Origin: Hyalangium versicolor
GTDB taxonomy: Bacteria > Myxococcota > Myxococcia > Myxococcales > Myxococcaceae
Direction: 5' to 3'
DNA length: 64,000 nucleotides
Assembly (NCBI RefSeq): GCF_020103695.1
Contig: NZ_JAHXBF010000002.1
Location: 682,001-746,000 of the forward strand
The notes beneath the pieces were generated by a model, which was not told the origin of the DNA, searched no databases, and saw only the letters and a program-made list of their open reading frames with translations. Shown here in pieces: positions 1 through 9,800 of the stretch (the first letter of the stretch is position 1; every line of letters begins with the position of its first letter). The position numbers were made by a program, and so were the translations under genes.

Positions 1-769
1 TGCCCAGCGAGAACTCATCCCTCAGCTTCCGGATGAGCACCATCAGGTCCGCCTTCTCCCGCGTGTTCATGCCCGCCGCCGGCTCGTCCAGCAGCAGCAC
101 CCGAGGCCGCGTCCCCAACGCCCGCGCAATCTCCAGTCGCCGCTGCTCGCCATAGGGCAGGTTGCGAGCCTCCTCGTTCCGGCGGTGCGACAGCCCCATC
201 ACCTCCAACAGGCGCTCGGCCTGCTCGGTGATGCGGCGCTCCTCGGCCAGGAACCCCGGCGTCAGCAGCAGCGACTTCCACCACCCCACCAGAAACAGGC
301 TCCGCCCGTTCGCAATCACCTGCGCCAGCGCCCTCGCGCCCAGCCCTCCACGTCCCCCAGAAGGGACCACATTCCCGGCCACTCCGTGGGCAAACGTGTC
401 AGAGAGCGCCTCGGCCCGGCAGGCCACCTTCACGTTGTCCAGCGCCGTCAGCGCGCGGAAGAGGCGGATGTTCTGGAACGTCCGCGCCAGGCCCTGCTGG
501 TTGATCTGGTGCGGCTTGAGCCCGTTGACCACGTTCCCCGCCACCCGCACCTGGCCGCGCGTGGGCTGGTAGACGCCCGTGAGCACGTTGAACGCCGTCG
601 TCTTCCCCGCTCCGTTGGGCCCGATGAGCCCCTGCAGATCTCCCTTGCGGATGGCGAGGTTGAAGTCCGTCAGCGCCTTGAGGCCTCCGAACTCGATGCT
701 CACCCCCTCCGCCTTGAGCAGAGGAGCGTCCGACAGCTGCTCCGGCGTGAGCTCTGCCGCGGCGCTCAT
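1..769 (-). CDS. livG: Branched-chain amino acid ABC transporter ATP-binding protein, truncated by window edge
   Basis: This is a cytoplasmic ATPase subunit that would power uptake of leucine, isoleucine and valine. The 256 visible residues contain the Walker A motif GPNGAGKTT (about 50-58), the Q-loop FQN (98-100), the signature LPYGEQRRLEIA (204-215) and Walker B VLLLDEP (224-230). The C-terminus lies beyond the left edge. The ATG overlaps the livM stop as ATGA, so translation is probably coupled. Between the Q-loop and the signature there is a glycine- and alanine-rich stretch (about 120-175) that looks longer than usual for LivG. The family call is secure; the substrate is inferred from the neighbouring genes. 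Confidence 0.93.
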   Translation of the reverse strand, partial: MSAAAELTPEQLSDAPLLKAEGVSIEFGGLKALTDFNLAIRKGDLQGLIGPNGAGKTTAFNVLTGVYQPTRGQVRVAGNVVNGLKPHQINQQGLARTFQNIRLFRALTALDNVKVACRAEALSDTFAHGVAGNVVPSGGRGGLGARALAQVIANGRSLFLVGWWKSLLLTPGFLAEERRITEQAERLLEVMGLSHRRNEEARNLPYGEQRRLEIARALGTRPRVLLLDEPAAGMNTREKADLMVLIRKLRDEFSLG

Positions 770-1824
770 GCCAGCCCCTTTCGCCGCCGGGGAATCCACC
801 GGGGCAGCACTTCCCAGATCTCCTTCGTCCCGAACAGCCCCTCCGGACGCAGCAGCATCAGCACCACCAGCATCAGGCCGTATACCGGCATGCGGATCTG
901 ATCCACCTTCTGCGCCAGGCTGCCCTCGGCCCCCAGGGCGTTGAACGTCGAGCGCAGCGCCTCCGGCAGCAGCGTGAGGAACATCGCCGCGATGATGGCG
1001 CCCGTCGTCGACCCCAGGCCTCCCATCACCACCATCACCACCACCTCCATCGACTTCACGAAGGTGAACGAGCCCGGGTTGATGATGGGCACGAAGTGGG
1101 CGAACAGCCCGCCCGCGATGCCCGCGAAGAAGGACGAGATGACGAAGGCCCGGACCTTGTACCCCGTGGTGTCCACGCCCATGGCCTCGGCGGCCACCTC
1201 GTCCTCACGGATGGCCCACAGGCTCCGGCCATGGCTCGAACCCGCCAGGCGCCGCGCCACCAGCACCACCAGGAACACACAGAAGCCGATCATCGGCAGG
1301 CCCGCCGTCTGGGGGATGCCCGACAAGCCCAGCGAGCGTCCGAAGGCCTCCGTGTTCTGCACCACCACGCGGATGATCTCTCCGAAGCCCAGCGTCACGA
1401 TGGCCAGGTAATCCCCGCGCAGCCGCAAGCTGGGCAGGCCCACCGCCAGGCCGCACACCGCCGCGACCACCCCGCCAGCGCCCAGGGCCACGAGCAGGAA
1501 GATCTGATCACTCACCACCACCGGCAGGCCCGTGATGGCGATGTCCTTGAGCACCAGCGACAGGAGCCCGGCCACGTAGGCCCCCACCGCCATGAAGCCC
1601 GCGTGGCCGATGGAGAACTGCCCCGTCATCCCGTTCACGATGTTGAGGCTCACCGCGAGGACGATGTTCACGCCCATGATGGACAGCAGGTAGGTGGCGA
1701 AGGGCGACTCGGACATCACCCAGCCGAACAGCATCACCACCGGCACCGCCACCAGCACCGGCAGCGGGCCTCGGAGCCAGAGGGGAACGCCAGGAACCGG
1801 AGTCGGAGGAGCGGAGGATTCCAT
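766..1824 (-). CDS. livM: Branched-chain amino acid ABC transporter permease LivM
   Basis: This is an inner-membrane permease of the high-affinity branched-chain amino acid importer, 352 residues. It has many hydrophobic segments, the family hallmark GQFSIGHAGFMAVGAY near residue 68, and a cytoplasmic EAA-like loop (AIREDEVAAEAMGVDTTGYK) typical of LivM. It follows livH after 5 bp and overlaps livG by 4 bp, so it sits inside a leftward operon livK-livH-livM-livG. Length is normal. The basic tail RRRKGLA probably lies in the cytoplasm. Confidence 0.93.
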   Translation of the reverse strand: MESSAPPTPVPGVPLWLRGPLPVLVAVPVVMLFGWVMSESPFATYLLSIMGVNIVLAVSLNIVNGMTGQFSIGHAGFMAVGAYVAGLLSLVLKDIAITGLPVVVSDQIFLLVALGAGGVVAAVCGLAVGLPSLRLRGDYLAIVTLGFGEIIRVVVQNTEAFGRSLGLSGIPQTAGLPMIGFCVFLVVLVARRLAGSSHGRSLWAIREDEVAAEAMGVDTTGYKVRAFVISSFFAGIAGGLFAHFVPIINPGSFTFVKSMEVVVMVVMGGLGSTTGAIIAAMFLTLLPEALRSTFNALGAEGSLAQKVDQIRMPVYGLMLVVLMLLRPEGLFGTKEIWEVLPRWIPRRRKGLA

Positions 1825-1829
1825 GCGGC

Positions 1830-2750
1830 CTATACCTTCTCCGCCGCGACCCGGCCGAAGAGGCCGCCCGGCTTGAAGAGCAGCACGATGATGAGGATGC
1901 CGAAGGCCACCGCGTCACGCCACGTGCTCGCCGCGTAGCCCACCACGAACTCCTCCACCAGGCCCAGCATCAGCGCGCCCACCACCGCTCCCGGCACGTG
2001 ACCGATGCCGCCAATCACCGCCGCCACGAAGGCCTTGAGCCCCACGTACAACCCCATCAGCGGGCTCACCGAGGTGTCCTTGATGGCGTACAGCAACCCC
2101 GCTCCCGCTGCCAGCGCGCTGCCAATCATGAACGTCACCGCGATGACCGTGTCCGTGGGGATGCCCATCAGCGCCGCCGTCCGGTGGTCGAACGACACCG
2201 CCCGCATCGCCCGCCCGAAGCGCGTCTTGAACACCAGCCACTGCAGCCCCACCATCAGCCCCACCGCGATGAGCAGCGACATCACCTGCCAGTTCCACAC
2301 CACCACGTCCCGGTCCCCGATGACGAGCCACTCGCTGGGGGTGATGATCTCCGGGAAGGCGCGCGGCGCCGCGCCCGGCAGGAACCCGATGTCCAGCTGG
2401 AAGCCGTACGAGAGCGCGAACGAGATGCCGATGGCGGTGATGAGCGACGTCAGCCGCGGCTTCTCGCGCAGCGGCCGGTAGGCGAAGCGCTCGATGAGGA
2501 AGCCCAGCAGCGCGCAGCCGCCCATGGCCACCAGGAACACCAACAGCACGCCCAGGAACGTCTTCTGCTCCTGCTTGCCGAGCGTGAAGGCGGTGGCGTA
2601 GCCCATGTACACGCCCACCATCATCACGTCGCCGTGGGCGAAGTTGATGAGCTTCAGCACGCCGTACACCATCGTGTAGCCCAGCGCGACGAGCGCGTAG
2701 ATGGTGCCGGCGGCCAGACCGTTGATCAGGTGCTGGAGGATCTGCAGCAT
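1830..2750 (-). CDS. livH: Branched-chain amino acid ABC transporter permease LivH
   Basis: This is the second membrane permease of the branched-chain amino acid importer, 306 residues, normal for LivH. The N-terminus LINGLAAGTIYALVALGYTM and the motif LINFAHGDVMMVGVY are family hallmarks. The loop FDHRTAALMGIPTDTVI is the expected ATPase contact. Its ATG lies directly beside the livK stop with no spacer, which indicates co-transcription and coupled translation. The tail LLFKPGGLFGR is also typical. Confidence 0.93.
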   Translation of the reverse strand: MLQILQHLINGLAAGTIYALVALGYTMVYGVLKLINFAHGDVMMVGVYMGYATAFTLGKQEQKTFLGVLLVFLVAMGGCALLGFLIERFAYRPLREKPRLTSLITAIGISFALSYGFQLDIGFLPGAAPRAFPEIITPSEWLVIGDRDVVVWNWQVMSLLIAVGLMVGLQWLVFKTRFGRAMRAVSFDHRTAALMGIPTDTVIAVTFMIGSALAAGAGLLYAIKDTSVSPLMGLYVGLKAFVAAVIGGIGHVPGAVVGALMLGLVEEFVVGYAASTWRDAVAFGILIIVLLFKPGGLFGRVAAEKV

Positions 2751-3995
2751 TTAGGGGTTGACCGTGGTGACGTACTCCGTCTTCCCATCCCCCACCTTCA
2801 GGACGACGGCGGGCTTCACCGCGTTGCGCTTCTCGTCCAGGGTGACGGTGCCGGCGATGCCCGGGAAGTCCTTCGTCTGGGCGATGGCGTCCCGCAGGGC
2901 CTTGCCCGAGGTGTCCGGCGCCTTCTTCAGCGCATCGATGGCCACGTTCGCCGCGTCATAGGCGAGCGCCGCCAGCGCGTCCGGCACCCCGCCGTAAGCG
3001 GCCTTGTACTCGCTCACGAACTTCTGGATGCGCGGATCCGGGTTCTCCGGCGAGTAGTGGTTGGAGAAGTAGCTGCCCTGGATGGCCGAGCCACCCAGCT
3101 CGAACAGCTTCTCCGAATCCCATCCGTCACCGCCCAGCAGCGGGACCTTGAGACCCAGCTCGCGCGCCTGGCGGGCAATCACGCCCACCTCGCTGTAGTA
3201 GCCCGGCACGTAGATGGCGTCCGGCTGCGTCTTCTTGATGGCGGTCAGCTGCGCGCGGTAGTCGGTGTCGCCCTGGCTGTAGCTCTCCGTGCTGGTAATC
3301 TTTCCGCCCATCTCGGTGAACTTGCGGGTGAACACGTCCGTGAGCCCGATGGAGTAGGCGCTCTTGTTGTCCTGGAGCACCGCCACCTTGTTGGCCTTCA
3401 GGTTCTCGCGGGCGAACTTCGCCATCACGAAGCCCTGGAACGGGTCGATGAAGCAGACGCGGAAGATGTACTCGCCCTTCTCCGTCACCGCCGGGTTGGT
3501 CGAGGAGGGGGTGATCATCGGCACCCCGGCCGCCTGGGCCTTCTCCGCCATGGCCAGCGAGTTGGACGAAGCCACGTCCCCGAGGATGAGGACCACGTGG
3601 TCCTGGGTGATGAGGCGGGTCACGGCCTGGGCAGCCTCCTCGGGCTTGCCCTGGTCGTCATACACGCGGATCTCCAGCTTCTTGCCCTTCAGCGCGTCGG
3701 CGGCATTCGCCTCCTTGACGGCCATGTCGATGCCGTTGCGCGTGGAGACGCCGAAGGTGGCCTGTCCGCCGGTGAGGCTCGTCGCCACGCCCAGGAGGAT
3801 CGTGTTGGAGTTGGCGGGCGGAGTCGGCACGGGCGTCCCAGGAGCAGGCGTGGGAGTGGCCGGCGCCGTACCTCCCGAGCCTTGAGCGGCCTGCTTGCTG
3901 GTGTCCGTTTCGGTAGACGCAGGCTGCGTCTTCTTCTCGCACCCAGCCATCATCATGGCGAGCGCGGTCAGCAGCATCGGGACAAAACGTCGCAT
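2751..3995 (-). CDS. livK: Branched-chain amino acid-binding lipoprotein (ABC transporter substrate-binding protein)
   Basis: This is the ligand-binding subunit of the importer, 414 residues, class I periplasmic-binding fold. The N-terminus is a lipoprotein signal (MRRFVPMLLTALAMMMAGC), so the mature protein should be tethered to a membrane by Cys19. A Pro/Ala/Thr-rich linker (about 25-63) precedes the binding domain, which begins at TILLGVATSLTGGQATFG and contains the conserved GDVASSNSLAMAEKAQ segment. The start has a strong Shine-Dalgarno (GGAGGG, 6 nt spacing). It is first in the liv operon, the usual place for the most abundant subunit. Which amino acid it binds cannot be read from the sequence. 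Confidence 0.92.
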   Translation of the reverse strand: MRRFVPMLLTALAMMMAGCEKKTQPASTETDTSKQAAQGSGGTAPATPTPAPGTPVPTPPANSNTILLGVATSLTGGQATFGVSTRNGIDMAVKEANAADALKGKKLEIRVYDDQGKPEEAAQAVTRLITQDHVVLILGDVASSNSLAMAEKAQAAGVPMITPSSTNPAVTEKGEYIFRVCFIDPFQGFVMAKFARENLKANKVAVLQDNKSAYSIGLTDVFTRKFTEMGGKITSTESYSQGDTDYRAQLTAIKKTQPDAIYVPGYYSEVGVIARQARELGLKVPLLGGDGWDSEKLFELGGSAIQGSYFSNHYSPENPDPRIQKFVSEYKAAYGGVPDALAALAYDAANVAIDALKKAPDTSGKALRDAIAQTKDFPGIAGTVTLDEKRNAVKPAVVLKVGDGKTEYVTTVNP

Positions 3996-4142
3996 GCGGA
4001 GCCCTCCGTCAGCGGAAGCCCGGTCTTCTAGGAGAGCCCGCTATGTGGGTCAAGCGCGCAGCCGTAGCGCTCCGCCGCTTTTTGCCGCCGGGCCCGGGCG
4101 TACATCAGGAGCCGCTCACGGTGCCACGCCTCGCGCGACTCC

Positions 4143-4502
4143 TCAGGTAGAGCCGCTTGAAGCCTCCAGGAGCCAGAGCCGCTCCCGTCCGCTGGGGCCT
4201 CTCCTTAGCTCGGAGCCCTCGTCCTGGCGAGGCGCTGGCTCCACCGCTCGCAATGTCCGCTCCCCAGGCGCCGGGTCATGTCCGACCGCCTCGGACTCCG
4301 GGCTGGCTCGCGGCCGCCGGGCGAGCCTCCCCCCCACCAGCGCCCCGAGCAGGCCGGCAAGCGCACCGACCGCCGCGGGGTTGGTAGGGCTTCCCCGGGC
4401 CCAAGCCACTCCGAGCAGCAGGGGCACACCGAGTCCTGTCAGCCCTCCCAGGAGCGCACTCCTCCAGCGGTAGCGAGCGTTCCTCTCCTGACTGCTCCTC
4501 AT
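4143..4502 (-). CDS. Small hypothetical membrane protein
   Basis: I do not recognise this gene. The ATG at 4502 has a GGGGGAG ribosome site 4 nt upstream; the open frame continues further upstream, but that part has no plausible start. The 119-residue product has two probable membrane helices (about residues 15-33 and 42-58) separated by a short polar turn, then a charged Arg/Glu/Pro-rich tail of about 60 residues. It may be a small inner-membrane protein with a cytoplasmic tail. It stands alone, divergent from the PRC-barrel gene. Third-position GC bias is weaker than in its neighbours, so it may not be a real gene. Confidence 0.42.
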   Translation of the reverse strand: MRSSQERNARYRWRSALLGGLTGLGVPLLLGVAWARGSPTNPAAVGALAGLLGALVGGRLARRPRASPESEAVGHDPAPGERTLRAVEPAPRQDEGSELRRGPSGRERLWLLEASSGST

Positions 4503-4792
4503 GAAGCTCCCCCTGAGCCGGGTCTGCTTTCGCGCACCCAACATTTGGGCTGGACGCCCGCCGCGGAAAGCCCGGGTCCCCCGGTGCCGCTCCTCACCTC
4601 GAGAAGCAGGCAATGGGCCGAGCGCTCCATGCCGGGGAGCAAGGGCACCACCGTGCTACCGAACGACGAATCCGGCAGGGCTGTCGCGGATCCGAAGAGC
4701 CCCCAGTTTCGGGGTGAGGCATGCCGGTCAACGGGCGCCGCCGGTTCGGTGCGGGTACACCGGACGGCCGCTCCATTCCTTGGGGGAGAGTC

Positions 4793-5308
4793 ATGTATCA
4801 GCGCAGCGACATCAGAGAGGGCATGACGGTTCGAAGCATCGACGGCGAGAATCTGGGTCGAGTCTTCGCCGTGCACGACGGGGAGTTCCTGATCGAGAAG
4901 GGCCTCTTCTTCCCGAAGGACTATGTCTGCCGCTATGCGGAGGTCAGCGACATCCGAGACGGCGAGGTCATCCTCCTCCACGGCAAGGAGGGGTTGCATC
5001 GCTTCTCGTTCGACGAGGAGCACGGAGTCCTGGCGGGGACGGGGGGCGGAGCCGGAGTAGGCCCGGGTGCGGTAGGCATACCGGCCGAGCGGAGCACGAG
5101 CCTGGGCGCCACATCGGGGCTGACGGCGCACGCCTCCGCGGAGGGCGTCGAGCGGCCCCGGGTGGACAGGGATGAGGAGGCCGTGCCCGTCTACAGCGTG
5201 GAGGACGCGGTGCGCCGCGAACAGGTGGACCTCCGCAGGGACGAAGACGTGGAGGCCCCGCGCAAGCTGGATCTGACGTCGGACGATCCCAACCTGCGCC
5301 GCTCTTGA
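4793..5308 (+). CDS. PRC-barrel / DUF2171-like domain protein
   Basis: This is a 171-residue soluble protein. Residues 1-80 (DIREGMTVRSIDGENLGRVF onward, then FPKDYVCRYAEVSDI) have the short beta-rich pattern of PRC-barrel or DUF2171 proteins, which are small adaptor-like domains. The rest is low-complexity, with a glycine-rich stretch and then a charged tail of alternating acidic and basic residues. The ATG at 4793 is chosen because it follows GGGGGAG closely; an in-frame ATG at 4721 would add 24 unlikely residues. The gene is monocistronic and converges with the kinase gene at 5341. Biochemical function is unknown. Confidence 0.72.
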   Translation: MYQRSDIREGMTVRSIDGENLGRVFAVHDGEFLIEKGLFFPKDYVCRYAEVSDIRDGEVILLHGKEGLHRFSFDEEHGVLAGTGGGAGVGPGAVGIPAERSTSLGATSGLTAHASAEGVERPRVDRDEEAVPVYSVEDAVRREQVDLRRDEDVEAPRKLDLTSDDPNLRRS

Positions 5309-5342
5309 GCCCCTGGACGCAGCGGCAAGGCCGCGAGGGCTC
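5307..5342. terminator. Nested hairpin between convergent genes
   Basis: An outer stem GAGCCC/GGGCTC (5307-5312, 5337-5342) encloses an inner stem GCGGC/GCCGC (5322-5326, 5330-5334) exactly at the junction of two convergent genes. There is no U-run, so this is a candidate bidirectional terminator or RNA 3' end stabiliser. Confidence 0.4.
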
Positions 5343-6840
5343 AGCTCGAAGGCTTCACGGCGGGGCGGACCCGCGTCTTCTCCGCCTTGGACTTCTCGTC
5401 CGAGGAGCGATCGAGCCGGTTCAACTCGCGCAGCCGGTCCGGAAAGTGGGCAGCCACCAGCCGCGCCAGCTCCGAGTCCTTCGCCGGAGGCACCACCTCC
5501 GCGAGCCGCTCCGACATCTCCTGGGCATTGCGGAAGCGCTCCGTGGGGCTCTTCGCCAGCGCCACGGCCATCACATCCCAGAGCGGCTTGGGGATGCGCT
5601 CGGGACGCCGCAACTCCTCGTCGCAGATGGCGTACATGCTGGCCAGCTCATCGCCCTTGTCGAAGGCGCGCTTGCCGGTGATGGCCTCGTAGAGGATGAG
5701 GCCCAGGGCGAACAGATCGCTGCGCGCATCGAGCCGCTCGCCCCGCGCCTGCTCGGGAGACATGTAGAGGGGCTTGCCCTTGACGATGCCGGGCAGTGTC
5801 ACCGTGCGCTGCGCGCGCGCCTTGGCCACGCCAAAGTCCAGCACCTTCACCCGCCCGTCGAAGCCCAGCATGAGGTTGTGCGGGGACATGTCCCGGTGAA
5901 CCAGGAGGAGCGGCGCCCCGTCCTCTCCCCGGAGCGTGTGCGCCGCGTGCAGCCCGAGCAGCCCCTGCGTCACCACCGCCACCGCCATGGCAGGCGGCAG
6001 CGGCGCCTTCATGACCTTCAACAGCCGGTCCAGGTCCACGCCCCGCACCAGCTCCATGGCGATGTAGTAGGCACCCTGGGCCTCGCCGATGTCGAAGACG
6101 GTGACGAGGTTGGGGTGGGACAGGCGCAGGCCGATGCGCGCCTCGTCCAGGAACTGCTGCACGATGATGGGATCCGTGGCCAGGTGGGGGAGGATGCGCT
6201 TGAGGGCCACCAGCCGGCCCAGGCCCTCGGGCCCTCGGGCACGCGCCACCAGCACCTGCGCCATGCCTCCGGTGCCCAGGGGCGTCACCACCTCGTAGCG
6301 GCCGATCCGGCCCCGCATCACCGGGGTCGAATCGTCGTCCACGGCCAGATCATCCAGCCGCTCCAGCGCGCTCCGTCCATCCATGAGCGCCAGGAAGCCC
6401 AGCACCGCCGAGTCGAGCTGCTCGCCGATGGCCTCCACGAGCTTCATCACCAGCTTCCCGCCATCCTCGAAGCGCCCCTCCACCGCGAGCCCCAGCGTGC
6501 CCAGGTCCAGCTTCCCGAGCGTGAGCCGGGTGCAGAAGAGCATCCGCCCGCCCTCGACCCGGTGGGGACCCGTCCACTTCGCGGCCTCGAAGACATCCAC
6601 GCCCAGTTCGCCCAGGACCCGCGTCAGCACGGGCCCCTGCGTGCCCTTCAGGGACACGAAGCCCGCCACCGCGTGCACCATCCGCGCGCACTGCGTGAGG
6701 AACACGTCCAGCCCGGTGTTGAGATCCAACCCCCGCTCGAAACAGTCCTCGAGGATGTCGTCCGCCATCCGCTGGACGGATGTCAGGCCTCGTAGGAATG
6801 CAACCTCGGCCTCGAGAGATGGGAACTCCACGGCACCCAT
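5341..6840 (-). CDS. Serine/threonine protein kinase with N-terminal sensory-like domain
   Basis: This is a 499-residue cytoplasmic Hanks-type kinase. The catalytic domain (about 181-450) starts with the glycine loop LGTGGMAQV, has the lysine in VALKRI, the catalytic loop HRDMSPHN, the DFG motif in VLDFGVAKA and SPEQAR in place of APE. HRD and DFG are both present, so it should be active. Residues 1-165 form an alpha/beta domain with no motif I can name, possibly GAF-like. There is no membrane segment. The C-terminal 50 residues are highly charged. It lies 42 bp downstream of the first trifunctional kinase on the same strand, so it may be co-transcribed with it. Confidence 0.88.
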   Translation of the reverse strand: MGAVEFPSLEAEVAFLRGLTSVQRMADDILEDCFERGLDLNTGLDVFLTQCARMVHAVAGFVSLKGTQGPVLTRVLGELGVDVFEAAKWTGPHRVEGGRMLFCTRLTLGKLDLGTLGLAVEGRFEDGGKLVMKLVEAIGEQLDSAVLGFLALMDGRSALERLDDLAVDDDSTPVMRGRIGRYEVVTPLGTGGMAQVLVARARGPEGLGRLVALKRILPHLATDPIIVQQFLDEARIGLRLSHPNLVTVFDIGEAQGAYYIAMELVRGVDLDRLLKVMKAPLPPAMAVAVVTQGLLGLHAAHTLRGEDGAPLLLVHRDMSPHNLMLGFDGRVKVLDFGVAKARAQRTVTLPGIVKGKPLYMSPEQARGERLDARSDLFALGLILYEAITGKRAFDKGDELASMYAICDEELRRPERIPKPLWDVMAVALAKSPTERFRNAQEMSERLAEVVPPAKDSELARLVAAHFPDRLRELNRLDRSSDEKSKAEKTRVRPAVKPSS

Positions 6841-6882
6841 TGAACACCGGGAGCCCCCATCGCGGGAAGCCCCCGCGAGCCT

Positions 6883-9800
6883 TCAACCCGCGAGAGGAAG
6901 CTCCAAGGTGGCCACGGCCCCCTTCCCCGGCCCCTCGCTCTCCAACGTGAGGCGTCCTCCCAGCATCTGTGCCGCCAGCGCGCTCGAGTGCAGTCCGAAG
7001 CCGTGCCCGTCCTTACGCGTAGTGAACCCGTGCGAGAACAGTCTCTCCCGCGCCTCCTCGGAGATACCCATCCCGTTGTCCGCCACCTGGAGGCGCACCA
7101 GCGCGCCCTCCTCCGCCAACCTCACCCGAAGCTGCCTCTCTTCTTCCGGCTTCGCATCCAGCGCGTGCTTCGCGTTGCTGATCAGGTTGATGAGGATCTG
7201 CAGCACCTTGTGCTTGTCCACCTTCAGCCGGCCCACGGGCTCCAGCTCCCTGAGCACCTTCACCCCGTGCCGCTGCAGCGCCGCCATCTGGATCCTCAGC
7301 GCATCTTCGACCAGCTGCACCAGGTCGCACTCCTCCGTCATCAGCGAGCTCTTCGCGTACGTCTGCTGCACCTGCACGATGGCTCGGATGTGCTCGATGT
7401 GCCTTCCCATCGCGTCCACATCCTCCAACAGCTGCGTCTGCTGACTCATCAGCTCGTCCGCCAGCTTCGACAGGTACTCCGGCAGGTGACCTCCCCTCGC
7501 TCCCGGTGCCAGGAAGCTCGACAGCTCCTCACGATGCTCCTGCAGCATGTTCGTCGCCTGCTTCAACTTCCCCACACGGGAGCCGCCCACCGATCGCTGC
7601 ATCATCTCCAGGCTGATCACCGCGCTGGTCAACACGTTGCCCACGTTGTGCAGCACGTTCGAGGCCACCTCCGCCATCCCCACCATCCGCGCGGTGTCCA
7701 CCAGCCGCGCCTGCGCCTGCCTCAACTCCCGCGTGCGCTCCTCCACACGCTGCTCCAACTCGTCATTGGCCTGCCTCAGCTCCTGCTTCGCCTTCTGCAC
7801 ATCCTCGTACAATCTCGCGTTCTCTATCGAGATAGCCGCCTGCGAGGCGATGTGCCCCAACAACGCCAGCCTCGCGGGGCTGAACGCGTTGGTCGCAAGG
7901 TTGTTCTCCAGGTACAGCGCTCCGGCGAACTGCTCCTGCCTCATCAGCGGCAGGCACAACACCGAGCGCGCCTTGCTGCGTAACAGGTATTCATCGCCCG
8001 TGAACGCATGCGGCTTGGACGCATCTCCGATGAGCACGGTCTCCCGAGTCCTCCTCACGTACGACAGGATCGGCCACGGCAGGTCTCGCTGAGTACTCTC
8101 ACCGGGCGGGACCTCCATGCCGCCGGGCACTGCTCTAGCGGTGGCCGCCACGAACAAGGTATCCCCATTCGGCAGCAGCAGCGCTCCCCGCTGCGCGCCC
8201 GCGTTCTCGATGGCCGCTCTCACCAGCGTCGTCACCAACCGCTCCAGGACGATCTCTCCGGAGATGGCCTGCTGCGCCTTCACCACCGTCAGCGCGTCGA
8301 TCCGCGACGTATCCGTGCTGCTCGTCTGCGTCTCCAACACAGGGGGCGGAGCGGGCGGGAGGTTGGGCCACGCGGTGTCCAGTTGATGCACCTTGGCCAA
8401 CGCACCCCACTGCAGGTACGCCGCCCGGGCCTCGCGCGCGAAGGCCTGCGCGACGATGGGCGATTGCCTCGAGCGCCAGAAGTTCGCCGCCAGCTCGCTG
8501 GCCAAACCCACGTACTGGGTGCTCCCGGTCTCCCTCGCCACCCGGATGGCTTGCTCGTAGGCGCGCGTCGCTTCATCTGTCCGCCCTGCCAGACGCGCCA
8601 GCTCTCCCCCCACCATCCGCTCGGCCGAACGGAAGGTCTCGGGAGCGAACTCCGCCCACTCCTCCAACTGCTCGCCGTGGCGGTGGATGTCGCGCAGGAA
8701 CTGCTCCTTCTGCTCCGGTGAGGACTCCTCGAAGCATGCGGCCAGCGTGAGGGCCCGGTAGAGGTGGTACTCCCTCAACCCCACGGAGGTGTGCATGGCC
8801 CAGACGAACTCGTCCACCTTCAGAGCGGCAGCCAGGGCCTCCCGGTAGGCCCCCGCCATGAAGCGCGTCTGGAGCTTGTGGTTCCAGTAGCTTCCCTTCG
8901 TGGTGCCCATGCGCGCGGACGTGAGCGTCGCCTCGTACTCCTGCTCATCGAAGCCCTCGGAGTTCAGCGAGCCGAACGCGCTCGATTCTCCTCGCAGGTT
9001 CCGGATGAAGGCCTGCGCGACGCGGCACAAATCCATCGAGTCCCGGACTCCCACCTTGCGCGCCAGGTCCATGCGTCCCATGGAATCCGCGAGGATGTCC
9101 TCCAGGTTGTGCCCGAGCGCCAACCGGTTCGAGATGATCATGATCCCGAAGTAGGTGGCGAAGTAGAGGTCGCCCGACTGGAGCGCTTGCTGGAAGCCCG
9201 AGAGCGCGATCTCGTGCATGGTGGAGATCGGCGCCGTCCAGCAGCTGATTCCCTGCAGGGCCATGATGACCCTGCCCCGGTAGATGGACAGCTCGTAGCG
9301 CTCCACGAGAGAGCGCGCGAGCACCACCCAGGCCTGCCCCTCCCGGTATTTCTTGAACAGGGAGGCGCTCAACTCGCCAAACCAGGCGAAGCCCACCACC
9401 GACGCGTCCACGAAGCCGTGCTGCAAGGTGAGCGCGACCATGCGGCTCAGGACAATGGTGAGCAACGCGTTGTCGGTGACGTAGGCCTTCGGGAAGAGCA
9501 CGGCCAGGGCACGCATCCTCTCCTGCATGTCCGGATCGGTCATCCGCGGCAGGTCGGCAAGGCTCGGGATGGGGCGATTGCCCAGGAGTTGCCTCACCTC
9601 CTCGTGGGCCTCCGACGCCTGCTCCCACGTCGGACGCGCGGGCAACGGCATGCCCAGCCGATCCAGACACTCCAGCATGGTAGCGGTGGAGGAAGGGATG
9701 GCCCCCGCCGACATGAAGCAATCCGCCAGCAGGCAGTAGGCGGCCGTCATGTCCGCATGATTGCGAGACCGGGCGCGGAGGTCCTCCGCCAGCTCGCGCG

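Noticed and set aside
1998..4031. Rightward open frame of 677 codons opposite livH and livK
   Set aside because: It is antisense to clear liv genes, and its His/Arg-rich translation has no signal or motif.
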